A DNA stretch of 64,000 nucleotides. It comes from Paenibacillus protaetiae (GTDB taxonomy: Bacteria > Bacillota > Bacilli > Paenibacillales > Paenibacillaceae). The notes under the pieces were generated by a model. That model did not search any database. It had not been told where the DNA came from and worked only from the letters and a program-made list of their open reading frames with translations. The first letter of the stretch is position 1. The number at the start of each line of letters is the position of its first letter. A program made the translations under genes and the position numbers. Where the stretch lies: NCBI RefSeq assembly GCF_004135365.1, contig NZ_CP035492.1:1-64000 (forward strand), given 5' to 3'. Shown here piece after piece: positions 53,998 through 64,000 of this stretch.

Positions 53998-54752
53998 GGC
54001 GCACTTCCTTTGTTCCAAATTTGCTCCAGCATATTTTTGTCGCGGAGCGTATCCATAGGCTGCCAGAAACCGTCGAACCGGTATGCTGCCAGCTGGCCGT
54101 CTTTTGCCAGCTTTTCGAGCGGGTCCTTTTCGAATACGGTGTCGTCTCCTTCCAGATAGGAGAATACTTCGGGCTGCAGAACAAAAAATCCGCCGTTTAC
54201 CCAGTTGTCGTCACCTTTTGGTTTTTCGAAGAAACGCTGCACCAGATGATCCTCGCTGATTTGAAGTGCTCCGAACCGCCCGTCAGGCTGTACGGCCGTT
54301 ACAGTAGCCAGTTTTCCTTGTTTTTTATGAAAGTCGAGCAGCTCGTTAATGTCGATGGAAGCGAGGCCGTCGCCGTATGTCAGCATAAACGGCTCGTTCC
54401 CGACGTACGGGGCAATCCGCTTAATGCGGCCGCCGGTCATCGTATCCAGCCCGGTATCGACCAGCGTAACTTTCCACGGTTCAGTCGTCCGGTCGTGGAC
54501 GAATGTATCTCCGCCTGCTAAATGATAAGTCACGGTCGAATGATTACGATCATAGTTGGCGAAATAATCCATAATGACGTGGCTTTTGTAACCGAGGCAA
54601 ATAATAAACTCGTTAAAGCCGTAATGCGAATAAATTCGCATAATATGCCACAAAATCGGCTTGCCCCCGATTTCAATCATTGGCTTCGGCTTGGATTGCG
54701 ATTCCTCGCTGATTCTCGTTCCAAATCCTCCTGCCAAAATAACGACTTTCAT
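53985..54752 (-). CDS. rfbF: Glucose-1-phosphate cytidylyltransferase
   Basis: 255 residues from ATG 54752 (AAAGAGGGTG upstream). MKVVILAGGFGTRISEESQS and KPKPMIEIGGKPILWHIM give the nucleotidyltransferase signature; LTYGDGLASIDI and GGFFVLQPEVFSYL follow. It makes CDP-glucose from CTP and glucose-1-phosphate, feeding RfbG. Typical family length. Confidence 0.96.
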   Translation of the reverse strand: MKVVILAGGFGTRISEESQSKPKPMIEIGGKPILWHIMRIYSHYGFNEFIICLGYKSHVIMDYFANYDRNHSTVTYHLAGGDTFVHDRTTEPWKVTLVDTGLDTMTGGRIKRIAPYVGNEPFMLTYGDGLASIDINELLDFHKKQGKLATVTAVQPDGRFGALQISEDHLVQRFFEKPKGDDNWVNGGFFVLQPEVFSYLEGDDTVFEKDPLEKLAKDGQLAAYRFDGFWQPMDTLRDKNMLEQIWNKGSAPWKK

Positions 54753-54768
54753 GACAACACCCTCTTTA

Positions 54769-54889
54769 AGTTTTGTGATGAAATGACATCTTGAGCAACC
54801 CCAACAAAACACATCGGAAGCATAAGCTTAGTTTTGTGATGAAATGACATCTTGAGCAACCCCAACAAAACACATCGGAAGCATAAGCT
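54769..54889. repeat. Perfect 60-bp tandem duplication in the rfbF leader
   Basis: 54769-54828 and 54830-54889 are identical (AGTTTTGTGATGAAATGACA ... GGAAGCATAAGCT) with one spacer base. Each unit contains GTTTTGT and its complement ACAAAAC, able to form a hairpin. It sits between the fused glycosyltransferase stop and rfbF. Confidence 0.92.
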
Positions 54890-54895
54890 CCGCTT

Positions 54896-57082
54896 TTATT
54901 TGGCTTTCAAGCGGTGCGGCTTGCCGGCCCGCCTGATGCGGGTTGCCCGCTTGCCCGCGGTTTTGCGGACACGACGATTGCCTGTTTTTTGCAGCCGCTT
55001 CTGTGGTTTTCGCGCCGATTTTCCATATTTGCCGCGTCTTGCGGACGCGTGCGGCCGGCGTTTCCGCCGCGTTGCTCCAGGTTTTGCTTTTGCGGCGGCG
55101 CGCAAAGGCTGCATACGCGGAGGAGCAGCGGAAATTAGGGAGCGGTACAGCTGGATATAATCGTCGGTCATCCGTTCTCTTGAGAAGCGTTCTTCGGCGT
55201 AACGCCGCAGCTCCTGGGGCGAAGGGGGCTTGCTGCTAACCGCCTTGACGGCCATTTCGTCCACGGACTGGCAGATGAGATTCGGAAAGCCGGCAAGCAC
55301 TTCCGGCACAGCCCCTTTAGCCAGTGCAAGCACCGGTGTGCCGCATGCCATCGCTTCAACCATCGTTAAGCCAAACGGTTCCTCCCATGTAGAAGTAAAC
55401 AGCAGCCAGCGCGCATGTTTAAGCAAATTTTGCTTTGCCGCTCCGCCTACTGCCCCGACATACTTCACGTTTGGCAATGACTTTAATTTAGGGCGGATTT
55501 GCTTCTGAAACAGCTTGTGGTCTTTGATCGGCCCGGCGATGACAAGCGGCAGCTTTGTTTTTTCGGCCACTTGTATGGCGTGCATCACGCCTTTTTCTTT
55601 CATGATGCGTCCCATAAACAGCAAGTAGTTTTGCTTCGTATCGCTGAATTCGTATTCGTTCAGATTGATCCCGTTATACACGTACCGTCCGTGATTGCGC
55701 CCGTTGACGCGCAGCGCGTTCTGGCTCACATATACCGGATTAACGCCTTGATGCCTGACGGGGATATGGTGGCTGCTCACTACGGGAGCGGGCAATCGGA
55801 TACTGCTTAGCGCGGAGTTGAAAGTATGATCGTGAATAATATCCGTATTAGCCGGCAGAGTCCGGGCAACGAATCGCCCGATCGCTGCCGGAGCCAGGCC
55901 TTTTGGATAAGGAATCACGTTGGCGCTGGAACGGCTTCCCCTTGCTGCGTAGACGTAAACGTCGTGGCCTAGTTGAACGAGGCGTTCCGTCAGCTCGTGA
56001 ACGACTTTTTCCGTGCCTCCCTGATTGGTTGGAGGGAGCGGATAGGCATTAGGAGCGTTGGACAACACTTGGACGATACGAAGAGGCCGCTGATGATTAT
56101 CCGCCGGTAAGGCCGGTTCCCCTATATCATCCGGCAGTCCCGGATAAACCGGCATGCCGGGATCCTCAAGCGCAAGGAAGGCAGCGCGCGCTTCTTCCTT
56201 TGCGGCTTTTGTAATCGGAACGCCCCGTTCATCGGCGTTATAGCTCCATGGAACGGAGCGTTTGCTGCTGAATTTGCGGAGTTCCCGCATATAACCCGCA
56301 TACATTTGCTGAATCGCGCTCGTCCGCGCATGCTCGCGTATGATTTGCGGCAGAGGATGCTCCGCATGGGAGAAGTGGAAGAAGCGCAGCGGAAAGCCAT
56401 TGACGCGGTACCCGGTTTTGGCGCTGCCTGTGAAATGTTTGCCTCTTTCGAACAAATTCCAATAAGCGACGTTGTACCCCGGATGCTGCAGCGTATAGAC
56501 CGAAAACAAGGCCGGGGCTAAATTCATCCAGTTTTGTTCATAAAATAAACCGCGGTTGTAGTTTTCATCAAACCCGTAGCGGTCCACGCGGCGCATCCAC
56601 CAGTTTAAAAAGCGGAACGCCTCCTCCGATCTTCGCAGCCCGATAAAGCCGGTGTTAAAAATACCATGCTGCATATAGCTTTCTTTGGCGTCGTAAAGCT
56701 CGTGCGGCGTCACGACGATCGGATTGCCGTGCAAGGCTGCTACCGCTTCGGATAACGGGCTGTACACCTTGGTATCGGAATCCAGCATTAAGATTAGCTG
56801 CTCGCCGGGGTAATGCTGGAACAGGAAGCGGATCAAATGCGCCTTCAGCGCGTAGGCCGCCTCGTGAATATTCCGCTGCAGCATATACATCTCGAAGTGC
56901 GGAACCCCAATTTGCTTTGCTAAAAAAATATGGTCGATGAAACGGCTGTACGCAGCGGAGGGAATGTTTCTTTCGATGAGCAGAAGAACGATCACGGCCT
57001 CAGGATGATGTTTTTTAGCTGATTCCGCCATAATTTTCACGCGGCCCAGATGAGAGGCTGATGATACGGTACATATAATCAA
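54896..57082 (-). CDS. Two-domain glycosyltransferase (GT8-like plus GT4) with a long basic tail
   Basis: 728 residues. N-terminal GT-A domain (about 1-290): MIICTVSSASHLGRVKIMAE, LMLDSDTKVYSP with DxD, HGIFNTGFIGLRRSE and HPGYNVAYWNLFERG. C-terminal GT4 domain (about 330-650): GGTEKVVHELTERLVQLGHD, DIIHDHTFNS, LLFMGRIMKEKGVMHAIQVA, and EEPFGLTMVEAMACGTPVLA. The last about 75 residues are Arg/Lys-rich (RRKRRPHASARRGKYGKSAR). The two halves resemble the single-domain enzymes at 50297 and 51803, suggesting fusion or fission within the cluster. Its ATG overlaps the upstream stop (ATGA). Confidence 0.88.
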   Translation of the reverse strand: MIICTVSSASHLGRVKIMAESAKKHHPEAVIVLLLIERNIPSAAYSRFIDHIFLAKQIGVPHFEMYMLQRNIHEAAYALKAHLIRFLFQHYPGEQLILMLDSDTKVYSPLSEAVAALHGNPIVVTPHELYDAKESYMQHGIFNTGFIGLRRSEEAFRFLNWWMRRVDRYGFDENYNRGLFYEQNWMNLAPALFSVYTLQHPGYNVAYWNLFERGKHFTGSAKTGYRVNGFPLRFFHFSHAEHPLPQIIREHARTSAIQQMYAGYMRELRKFSSKRSVPWSYNADERGVPITKAAKEEARAAFLALEDPGMPVYPGLPDDIGEPALPADNHQRPLRIVQVLSNAPNAYPLPPTNQGGTEKVVHELTERLVQLGHDVYVYAARGSRSSANVIPYPKGLAPAAIGRFVARTLPANTDIIHDHTFNSALSSIRLPAPVVSSHHIPVRHQGVNPVYVSQNALRVNGRNHGRYVYNGINLNEYEFSDTKQNYLLFMGRIMKEKGVMHAIQVAEKTKLPLVIAGPIKDHKLFQKQIRPKLKSLPNVKYVGAVGGAAKQNLLKHARWLLFTSTWEEPFGLTMVEAMACGTPVLALAKGAVPEVLAGFPNLICQSVDEMAVKAVSSKPPSPQELRRYAEERFSRERMTDDYIQLYRSLISAAPPRMQPLRAAAKAKPGATRRKRRPHASARRGKYGKSARKPQKRLQKTGNRRVRKTAGKRATRIRRAGKPHRLKAK

Positions 57083-57882
57083 GAAGGCATCTCCTTCCCC
57101 GGGTTCGATAAAATGGCGTCACACTCGGCTTGATATTGATCCATAAGCATATGAACCGGCAGGAGCCGGGCGGAAGCGACCTGCGCATGCAGTTTTCCGC
57201 CGGCCGGATCAAAGCACGCGGTTTTTAAAGGAAGCCCATGCACGGTGAATTGTCCGTTCTGAACCGTTAGCGAACGGGCTTTTTCCGCCAGGTTCCAGGC
57301 TGAAAAATGGTATGCCGGATGTTTAAAGATGTGGATGCCAAAAGGCGTAACCGCCAGGCTGAGCCAGCGATGATCGCTATGCGCCGGGTTGCCGCTCCGG
57401 CAGCTCTCCATCACGCGGTCCAGCCACCACGCTGCAAATGAGCGTGTATGGCTGCTGGGGCGGAGCGCTAGCAGCCCGGCATTCATCATGCCGTTTTTCA
57501 GTCTCTCGATCTCGTCTTCGGCATTTTGTTGGGGATAAAGAAAATATGGAATGCCGACCAGATCGCAGCCTCGCAGCGCTTGAGCAAGTTCATCAATCGG
57601 CCCGTACAGCCTGGAATGCGGGTCCATATATATAATAGAATCATTATACGTATGGACGAGCGACTGAATAAAATATGCCTTGTAGGGAGACAAATCCGCT
57701 GATTCAAACGGTTTCGAAGCGATAAAAACAACTTCGTCCACGTCATCCGGCTCCCGGTAACGCCCGGCGTTGCCTGTGATGCATAAGATGATATACGCTT
57801 CAGGATGGAACTGCTTTACCGATCGGGCAAATACGGCAGCGTTCGCCAGCTGGCCAGGACCGGCAAGTGTCGCAATGATCAA
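57079..57882 (-). CDS. GT8-like protein lacking the DxD motif
   Basis: 267 residues. MIIATLAGPGQLANAAVFAR, SPYKAYFIQSLVHTYND and MMNAGLLALRPSSHTRSFAA align with the paralogues, but the metal-binding DxD is changed to IIYMDPHSRLYG. Either it works without that motif or it is a non-catalytic partner. Translationally coupled to the fused enzyme downstream. Confidence 0.7.
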   Translation of the reverse strand: MIIATLAGPGQLANAAVFARSVKQFHPEAYIILCITGNAGRYREPDDVDEVVFIASKPFESADLSPYKAYFIQSLVHTYNDSIIYMDPHSRLYGPIDELAQALRGCDLVGIPYFLYPQQNAEDEIERLKNGMMNAGLLALRPSSHTRSFAAWWLDRVMESCRSGNPAHSDHRWLSLAVTPFGIHIFKHPAYHFSAWNLAEKARSLTVQNGQFTVHGLPLKTACFDPAGGKLHAQVASARLLPVHMLMDQYQAECDAILSNPGKEMPS

Positions 57883-57942
57883 AGCTGACTCACCTCTTTT
57901 TTGTTTTCCGGATTGGCTTTCGTACCGCCCGCAATCTGCGCC

Positions 57943-58851
57943 TTACGCCGGGTCCGCTTCTGGCGGGGAGAAATTCCTCTTCCGGCGGCGGGGCCGCAGC
58001 GGATATTTTTTGCCGGGCCGGCGCAGGTTTGGTTTTCTTCTGCTTGTTTTTCGATGATTGGTTCTGCCGGTTTTCCTTATGGGTGCCGGCTTTGCTTTAC
58101 CTTTGCGCACAGGCTTAGAAGCTTCACTGCCGGCCTGCTGATCCGGCCAAAGCGGAACGCCGTCATCGAAACGAAGCTCCTCGGGGCGCGGAACATACAC
58201 GCCATATTCAGCCAGCAGTGAAGCGTCCTGCGCATGCGGCGAGCCGTCCTCGTAGCCGTCATCCAGCGGAAGCGGGGCAGGGAGCGTTCGTTTTACAGGC
58301 GCCCCGTCCATAATAGCTACGCTGTGCAGAGAATGCGGAAGCAGCTTCGGCCATATGTAGCCGAGTGAGCTGCCGGATGAAGATTTGCCGAACACGGGAA
58401 GGCAAAGCCGCAGCGCTTCTGGTGTAAATACAGGTGCCGCTGAAGATACAACGTTGGTGTACCGCAGCAAATAATCGATATGATGGGCAAATAGCGGATG
58501 TTTAGCATGTTTTTTAAAAGCAGGGTGGGCGAGTGACAGCTTATATTCGGAAAACAGCTTGAACAGTTGATGTATACCGTGAACATCGGTTTGAATGTTG
58601 TCATCCGGCAGCCATATGGCCTGGTAGCCGTCAAGCAAGCCGCCAAGTTCGTTTATCCAGGCGGCCAGCGCCGCATACTTGGAGCCTTGCCGCTGCTCAT
58701 AACGGTCGCAGCCTGCCGCAAAGGCGCCCGGCCGGCTGCCGCTGTAGCTGACAAATAAGTCAAAGTGGCGGGGGATAGGCGCATTCAGCCATGTTTCATG
58801 CTGAGACTGGTCTCCCGCACGCACGATGACAAGGAAGCTTCTATCTGGCAT
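57943..58851 (-). CDS. DUF707 family protein with basic C-terminal tail
   Basis: 302 residues starting MPDRSFLVIVRAGDQSQHET. FDLFVSYSGSRPGAF, AIWLPDDNIQTDVHGIHQLF and GYIWPKLL fit DUF707, a family with a glycosyltransferase-like fold. The last about 60 residues (KGKAKPAPIRKTGRTNHRKT and on) are Lys/Arg-rich, like the neighbours. First gene of the minus-strand operon. Confidence 0.75.
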   Translation of the reverse strand: MPDRSFLVIVRAGDQSQHETWLNAPIPRHFDLFVSYSGSRPGAFAAGCDRYEQRQGSKYAALAAWINELGGLLDGYQAIWLPDDNIQTDVHGIHQLFKLFSEYKLSLAHPAFKKHAKHPLFAHHIDYLLRYTNVVSSAAPVFTPEALRLCLPVFGKSSSGSSLGYIWPKLLPHSLHSVAIMDGAPVKRTLPAPLPLDDGYEDGSPHAQDASLLAEYGVYVPRPEELRFDDGVPLWPDQQAGSEASKPVRKGKAKPAPIRKTGRTNHRKTSRRKPNLRRPGKKYPLRPRRRKRNFSPPEADPA

Positions 58852-60742
<1,891 letters not shown>

Positions 60743-60760
60743 GATCATTCGCATGAAGCA

Positions 60761-60793
60761 CGAGCCGGGTCCGCAGCGCGGGCTCGGCTTGTT
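60761..60793 (+). terminator. Possible weak terminator after abfA
   Basis: CGAGCC / GGCTCG stem with GC-rich loop, followed by GCTTGTTT. Confidence 0.45.
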
Positions 60794-60832
60794 TATTGCA
60801 AACAGCGAGCTGAAACGAAAAGGAGTGAACGT

Positions 60833-61759
60833 ATGATCAGGGCAAATACGAACCCGGTTTGGCTGCCGCTGTACGAGGCGCTGGCCAGCAGCGTGCGGCT
60901 GTCCATTATTGACCTGCTGGCGGCCAAGCCCATGAATGTCAAACAGCTGGCCGAGGAGCTGGAGTTAAGCAGTGCGATCGTGTCGATGCATATCCGCAAG
61001 CTGGAGAAAGCAGGCATCGTAGAGACGCGTATGGTCCGTTTGAACGGCGGCACCCATAAAATATGCTCGCTGCTGGAGCATTCGATCGCCATCGACCTGC
61101 CGCGGGAACGCCAGGAACCGGTGAAGCAGCATGAAGCCAGCATACCGGTCGGCCACTACACCCAGTTTGAAGTGCATCCGACCTGCGGCATCGCTACCTC
61201 GGACAAAGTAATCGGGCAATTTGACGATCCCCGCTTTTTTAATGAGCCGGAGCGGATGAACGCTTCTATTATCTGGTTTGCGAAAGGTTACGTAGAATAT
61301 AAGATCCCGAATTATTTGCTGCCGGGCGAGCAGCCGACGGAACTGGAAATTTCGCTTGAAATCGGTTCTGAAGCGCCGGGTTCCAATGCCAATTGGCCGT
61401 CCGATATTTCGTTCACGCTCAACGGGATTCCAATCGGCATGTGGACAAGCCCCGGTGATTACGGCGACCGGAGAGGGAAGTTTACGCCGGACTGGTGGAT
61501 GGATTCCATTAATCAATACGGCCTTCTGAAAGTGATCCGCATTCAGCATAACGGCACCTTTATCGACGGTCAGAAAATGTCGGACGTTAGTATCCACGAT
61601 ATTGGCCTCGACCGCAATCATTGGACATTCAGGCTTGCGGTTCAAGAAGATGCGGTTCATGCCGGAGGGCTGACCATCTATGGCAAAGGCTTCGGCAATT
61701 ACAATCAAGATATGCTTTTTCGCGTATTTTACCGCAGTCCTGAAGAGGGGAAGCGCTAA
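60833..61759 (+). CDS. ArsR-type transcriptional regulator with a C-terminal ligand-binding domain
   Basis: 308 residues. Winged helix at about 10-85 (YEALASSVRLSIIDLLAAKP; ELELSSAIVSMHIRKLEKAG). The remaining 220 residues form a beta-rich domain (FTLNGIPIGMWTSPGDYGDR) seen in Paenibacillus ArsR-like regulators next to glycosidases. There are no metal-binding Cys, so sugar-related signals are more likely than metals (inference). Confidence 0.82.
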   Translation: MIRANTNPVWLPLYEALASSVRLSIIDLLAAKPMNVKQLAEELELSSAIVSMHIRKLEKAGIVETRMVRLNGGTHKICSLLEHSIAIDLPRERQEPVKQHEASIPVGHYTQFEVHPTCGIATSDKVIGQFDDPRFFNEPERMNASIIWFAKGYVEYKIPNYLLPGEQPTELEISLEIGSEAPGSNANWPSDISFTLNGIPIGMWTSPGDYGDRRGKFTPDWWMDSINQYGLLKVIRIQHNGTFIDGQKMSDVSIHDIGLDRNHWTFRLAVQEDAVHAGGLTIYGKGFGNYNQDMLFRVFYRSPEEGKR

Positions 61760-62181
61760 TTGCGGTCCCCAATGCTGGCGGCCGCTTCTTTGCTGCTTTT
61801 TCCGGGCTGCAGTTATCGCCATTCCGTTCCCGCAGCTGGCGGCTCCTTCCTTTCGTCCCGATGATGAAAGCGCAGCTGAAGCAGGGAGAAATCCGTTTCT
61901 GATCTGCTTCCGCTTAAGGGCCGGCCGCTTTTTTTTCCCCATTATGACCTTTAACCGTTATCCGCTTTTCTCCTTCGCATGATGCCTGCTTCGACTTTGT
62001 TGCGAGGCGGTTTAAGCAAGCCTTTCACTCTTTTGCCATGTTTGCACTTTCTTTAAATAACCTGCGATTACCGGCGTTTTCCGGGTACAAAAATGTCTCA
62101 TTGCCGGAAAATGAACCCTCGCGACATAATAGGTCAACACCGCCTCATCAGGCGATGAACGACATATGGAGGTGACAGGGG
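61760..62181. other. Intergenic region upstream of the ABC permeases, 422 bp
   Basis: GAAGCAG (61878) pairs with CTGCTTC (61904), followed by a GC-rich stretch and T8 near 61930, a possible terminator for the regulator gene. No clear promoter or gene is seen. A GGAGGTGA ribosome site for the permease is at 62168. Confidence 0.5.
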
Positions 62182-63138
62182 ATGAAGCAAGCAACCGCTC
62201 CGGGGACGCAGACGGCCAGTAAGCCGATTCGCCGCACATGGCGCATTTCACGCTTGAAGCGGGACAAATGGCTGTATGTGCTTCTGCTTCCGGGATTGCT
62301 TTACTTTTTAATTTTTAAATACGTGCCGATGTGGGGCGTACTGCTTGCATTCAAAAACTATCAGCCGTTTACGGGGTTTTGGAAAAGCGAGTGGGTCGGG
62401 TTCGATCATTTTAAAGTGTTTTTTGAGAACCCCGAGTTTTTTATGCTGCTTCGCAATACGCTTGTTTTATCGCTGTACAATCTGATTTTCTATTTTCCGG
62501 CGCCGATCGTGCTGGCCCTGCTGCTGAATGAAATCAGGCGGGCCGTATTCAAGCGTACCATCCAAACGATGATCTACGTCCCGCATTTTATATCAATGGT
62601 TATCGTTGCGAGCTTGACCTATGTATTTCTGACGACCGAAGGCGGCGCTGTAAATGAGCTGCTTTATCAATATACAGGAAATAAAATCCAGTTCTTGTCC
62701 GATCCGGGATGGTTCCGGCCGCTCATCATTTTGCAGCTGATCTGGAAAGATTGCGGCTGGGGCACCATTATCTTTTTGGCGGCGCTTTCCGCCGTTGATT
62801 TGGAGCAATATGAAGCCGCCACGATAGACGGCGCCAACCGTTGGAGGCAAATTTGGCATATTACGCTGCCGGCTATCCGCAGCACGATCGTCATTTTGCT
62901 TATTTTGCGGATGGGCCAGGTGCTCGATAACGGCTTTGAACAAATCTATTTGATGTTAAATCCGCTTAACCGCTCAGTAGGCGAAGTGTTTGATACGTAT
63001 GTGTACACAATGGGGATTACGCAAGGCGCCTTCAGTTACAGCACCGCGGTTGGCTTATTTAAATCGGTTATTGGCGTCACGCTCGTGCTCGGCACGAACT
63101 GGCTGGCCAAGAAATTCGGCGAATCGGGGCTTTATTGA
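62182..63138 (+). CDS. Sugar ABC transporter permease, LplB type
   Basis: 318 residues with six predicted membrane helices. KWLYVLLLPGLLYFLIFKYV and PMWGVLLAFKNYQPFTGFW are signature LplB-family text. The EAA loop reads EQYEAATIDGANRWRQIWHI. It forms a pair with the next permease. The solute-binding protein is not in the window and is probably downstream. Confidence 0.95.
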   Translation: MKQATAPGTQTASKPIRRTWRISRLKRDKWLYVLLLPGLLYFLIFKYVPMWGVLLAFKNYQPFTGFWKSEWVGFDHFKVFFENPEFFMLLRNTLVLSLYNLIFYFPAPIVLALLLNEIRRAVFKRTIQTMIYVPHFISMVIVASLTYVFLTTEGGAVNELLYQYTGNKIQFLSDPGWFRPLIILQLIWKDCGWGTIIFLAALSAVDLEQYEAATIDGANRWRQIWHITLPAIRSTIVILLILRMGQVLDNGFEQIYLMLNPLNRSVGEVFDTYVYTMGITQGAFSYSTAVGLFKSVIGVTLVLGTNWLAKKFGESGLY

Positions 63139-63156
63139 TGAAAGGGGTGACAGGCG

Positions 63157-64000
63157 TTGGTTAGACGTTACAGAACTACATCCGGCACCATATTTGATAT
63201 TGCAAATTACTTGTTTCTCGCTTTGGCCGGCCTAGCCGCCGTCCTTCCGTTTCTATACGTCATCGCCGGCTCTTTCGCTTCGGATGCCGAGCTGACGAGC
63301 CGTGCCGTATTTTTTATTCCGAAGACGTTTACGCTTGCTGCCTATACGTTTATTTTTTCGACGGACACGATTGTGCAGAGCATCGGCATTTCGGTTTACG
63401 TAACGGTCATCGGCACGCTGGTTAACTTGTTTTTTACGGTAACGATGGCTTACCCGCTGGCCAAACGGCATTTATGGGGACGCAACCTGTTTATTAACCT
63501 GATTGTGTTCTCGATGCTGTTTGGCGGCGGGATGATTCCGACTTACCTGGTCGTCAAGGAGCTGCATTTGCTGGATTCATTATGGTCCTTGATGCTTCCG
63601 GGCGCGATCAGCGCGTTTAACCTCATTATTGTCAAAAACTTCTTTCAGGAGCTTCCGATTGAGGTGGAGGAAGCGGCCCGCATCGACGGCTGCTCGGATA
63701 TGGGCTGTTATGGCGGATTGTGCTTCCGCTTTCCAAGCCGGTGCTGGCCACCTTTACGCTGTTTTATGCGGTTGGCCACTGGAACGACTTCTTCGCCGCT
63801 TTATTATATATTAACGACCCGCAAAAATGGCCGCTCCAGGTCATGCTGAGGCAGATCGTATTGCTGTCGCAGGCTGCCGCAGGCGATCTGAATTCGATGG
63901 ACCCGAACTTCGTCAAGCCGCCGGACCAGTCGATCAAAATGGCGGTTATCGTAGTCGGCACGCTTCCGATATTGTGCGTCTATCCGTTTTTGCAAAAGCA
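63157..64000 (+). pseudogene. Sugar ABC transporter permease, YtcP/LplC type, frameshifted and cut by window end
   Basis: TTG 63157 with AAGGGGTG upstream. Normal family sequence runs to the EAA loop VEEAARIDGCSDM. Then the frame shifts near 63700-63706: the frame in place reads into a stop at 63849, while the next frame restores LLWRIVLPLSKPVLATFTLF, AVGHWNDFFAALLYINDPQK and MDPNFVKPPDQSIKMAVIVV up to the window edge. One base, probably a G in the GGG after ATG, is missing. Mutation or sequencing error. Confidence 0.88.

Overview
The window looks like a chromosome segment of a spore-forming Paenibacillus-type Firmicute. Evidence: LiaFSR, PrkA, SpoVR, AbrB-like and YugN genes, GlnR/TnrA-type operators, strong AGGAGG ribosome sites, and Paenibacillus-style LplB/YtcP sugar permeases. 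Backbone genes are moderately GC-rich; two accessory regions are visibly AT-richer or mosaic.

Layout. 1-4.3 kb: partial amt (minus) with a nitrogen operator, the liaF-liaS-liaR envelope-stress operon, yugN. 4.35-7.16 kb: a small scar of mobile DNA (truncated integrase, truncated HTH gene, secreted-protein gene, a complete IS256-family element, a hydrophobic-protein remnant). 7.4-12.3 kb: htrA, its two-component system and ispH. 12.6-26.8 kb: housekeeping and sporulation-related genes (DAHP synthase, glnA, a frameshifted thpR, serC, a PhoP-like regulator, trmL, an AbrB-like regulator, a DUF2161 gene, prkA, a globin-coupled sensor, and an ATP-grasp / alpha-E / transglutaminase operon).

27.0-49.0 kb is the highlight. 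A native spoVR (minus strand) is split in two by a 20,588-bp element bounded by a 21-bp direct repeat (27623-27643 and 48211-48231). Joining the two halves across one repeat gives an uninterrupted 478-codon spoVR. The reconstructed circular junction is a 48-bp imperfect palindrome typical of a large serine integrase attP. The element carries three large serine recombinases, a metallophosphoesterase-STAND NTPase, a coiled-coil AT-hook protein with upstream iterons, a GIY-YIG/DUF4357 protein, a complete type I restriction-modification operon, a frameshifted Mrr-like nuclease, a toxin-antitoxin pair and, remarkably, a second full-length spoVR whose att core is recoded so that the dyad is lost. 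It therefore looks like an excisable defence island that brings its own replacement for the sporulation gene it breaks.

49.2-58.9 kb: a surface-polysaccharide or spore-surface glycosylation cluster (epimerase, CDP-glucose enzymes rfbF and rfbG, four glycosyltransferase genes and a DUF707 gene), in which four proteins carry very long Lys/Arg-rich tails. 59.2-64 kb: GH51 arabinofuranosidase, an ArsR-type regulator and two sugar ABC permeases, the second frameshifted and cut by the window edge.

Three single-base frameshifts (thpR, mrr-like, permease) are present; sequencing error is possible for each. Functions come from recognised motifs and family knowledge; no database search was run.
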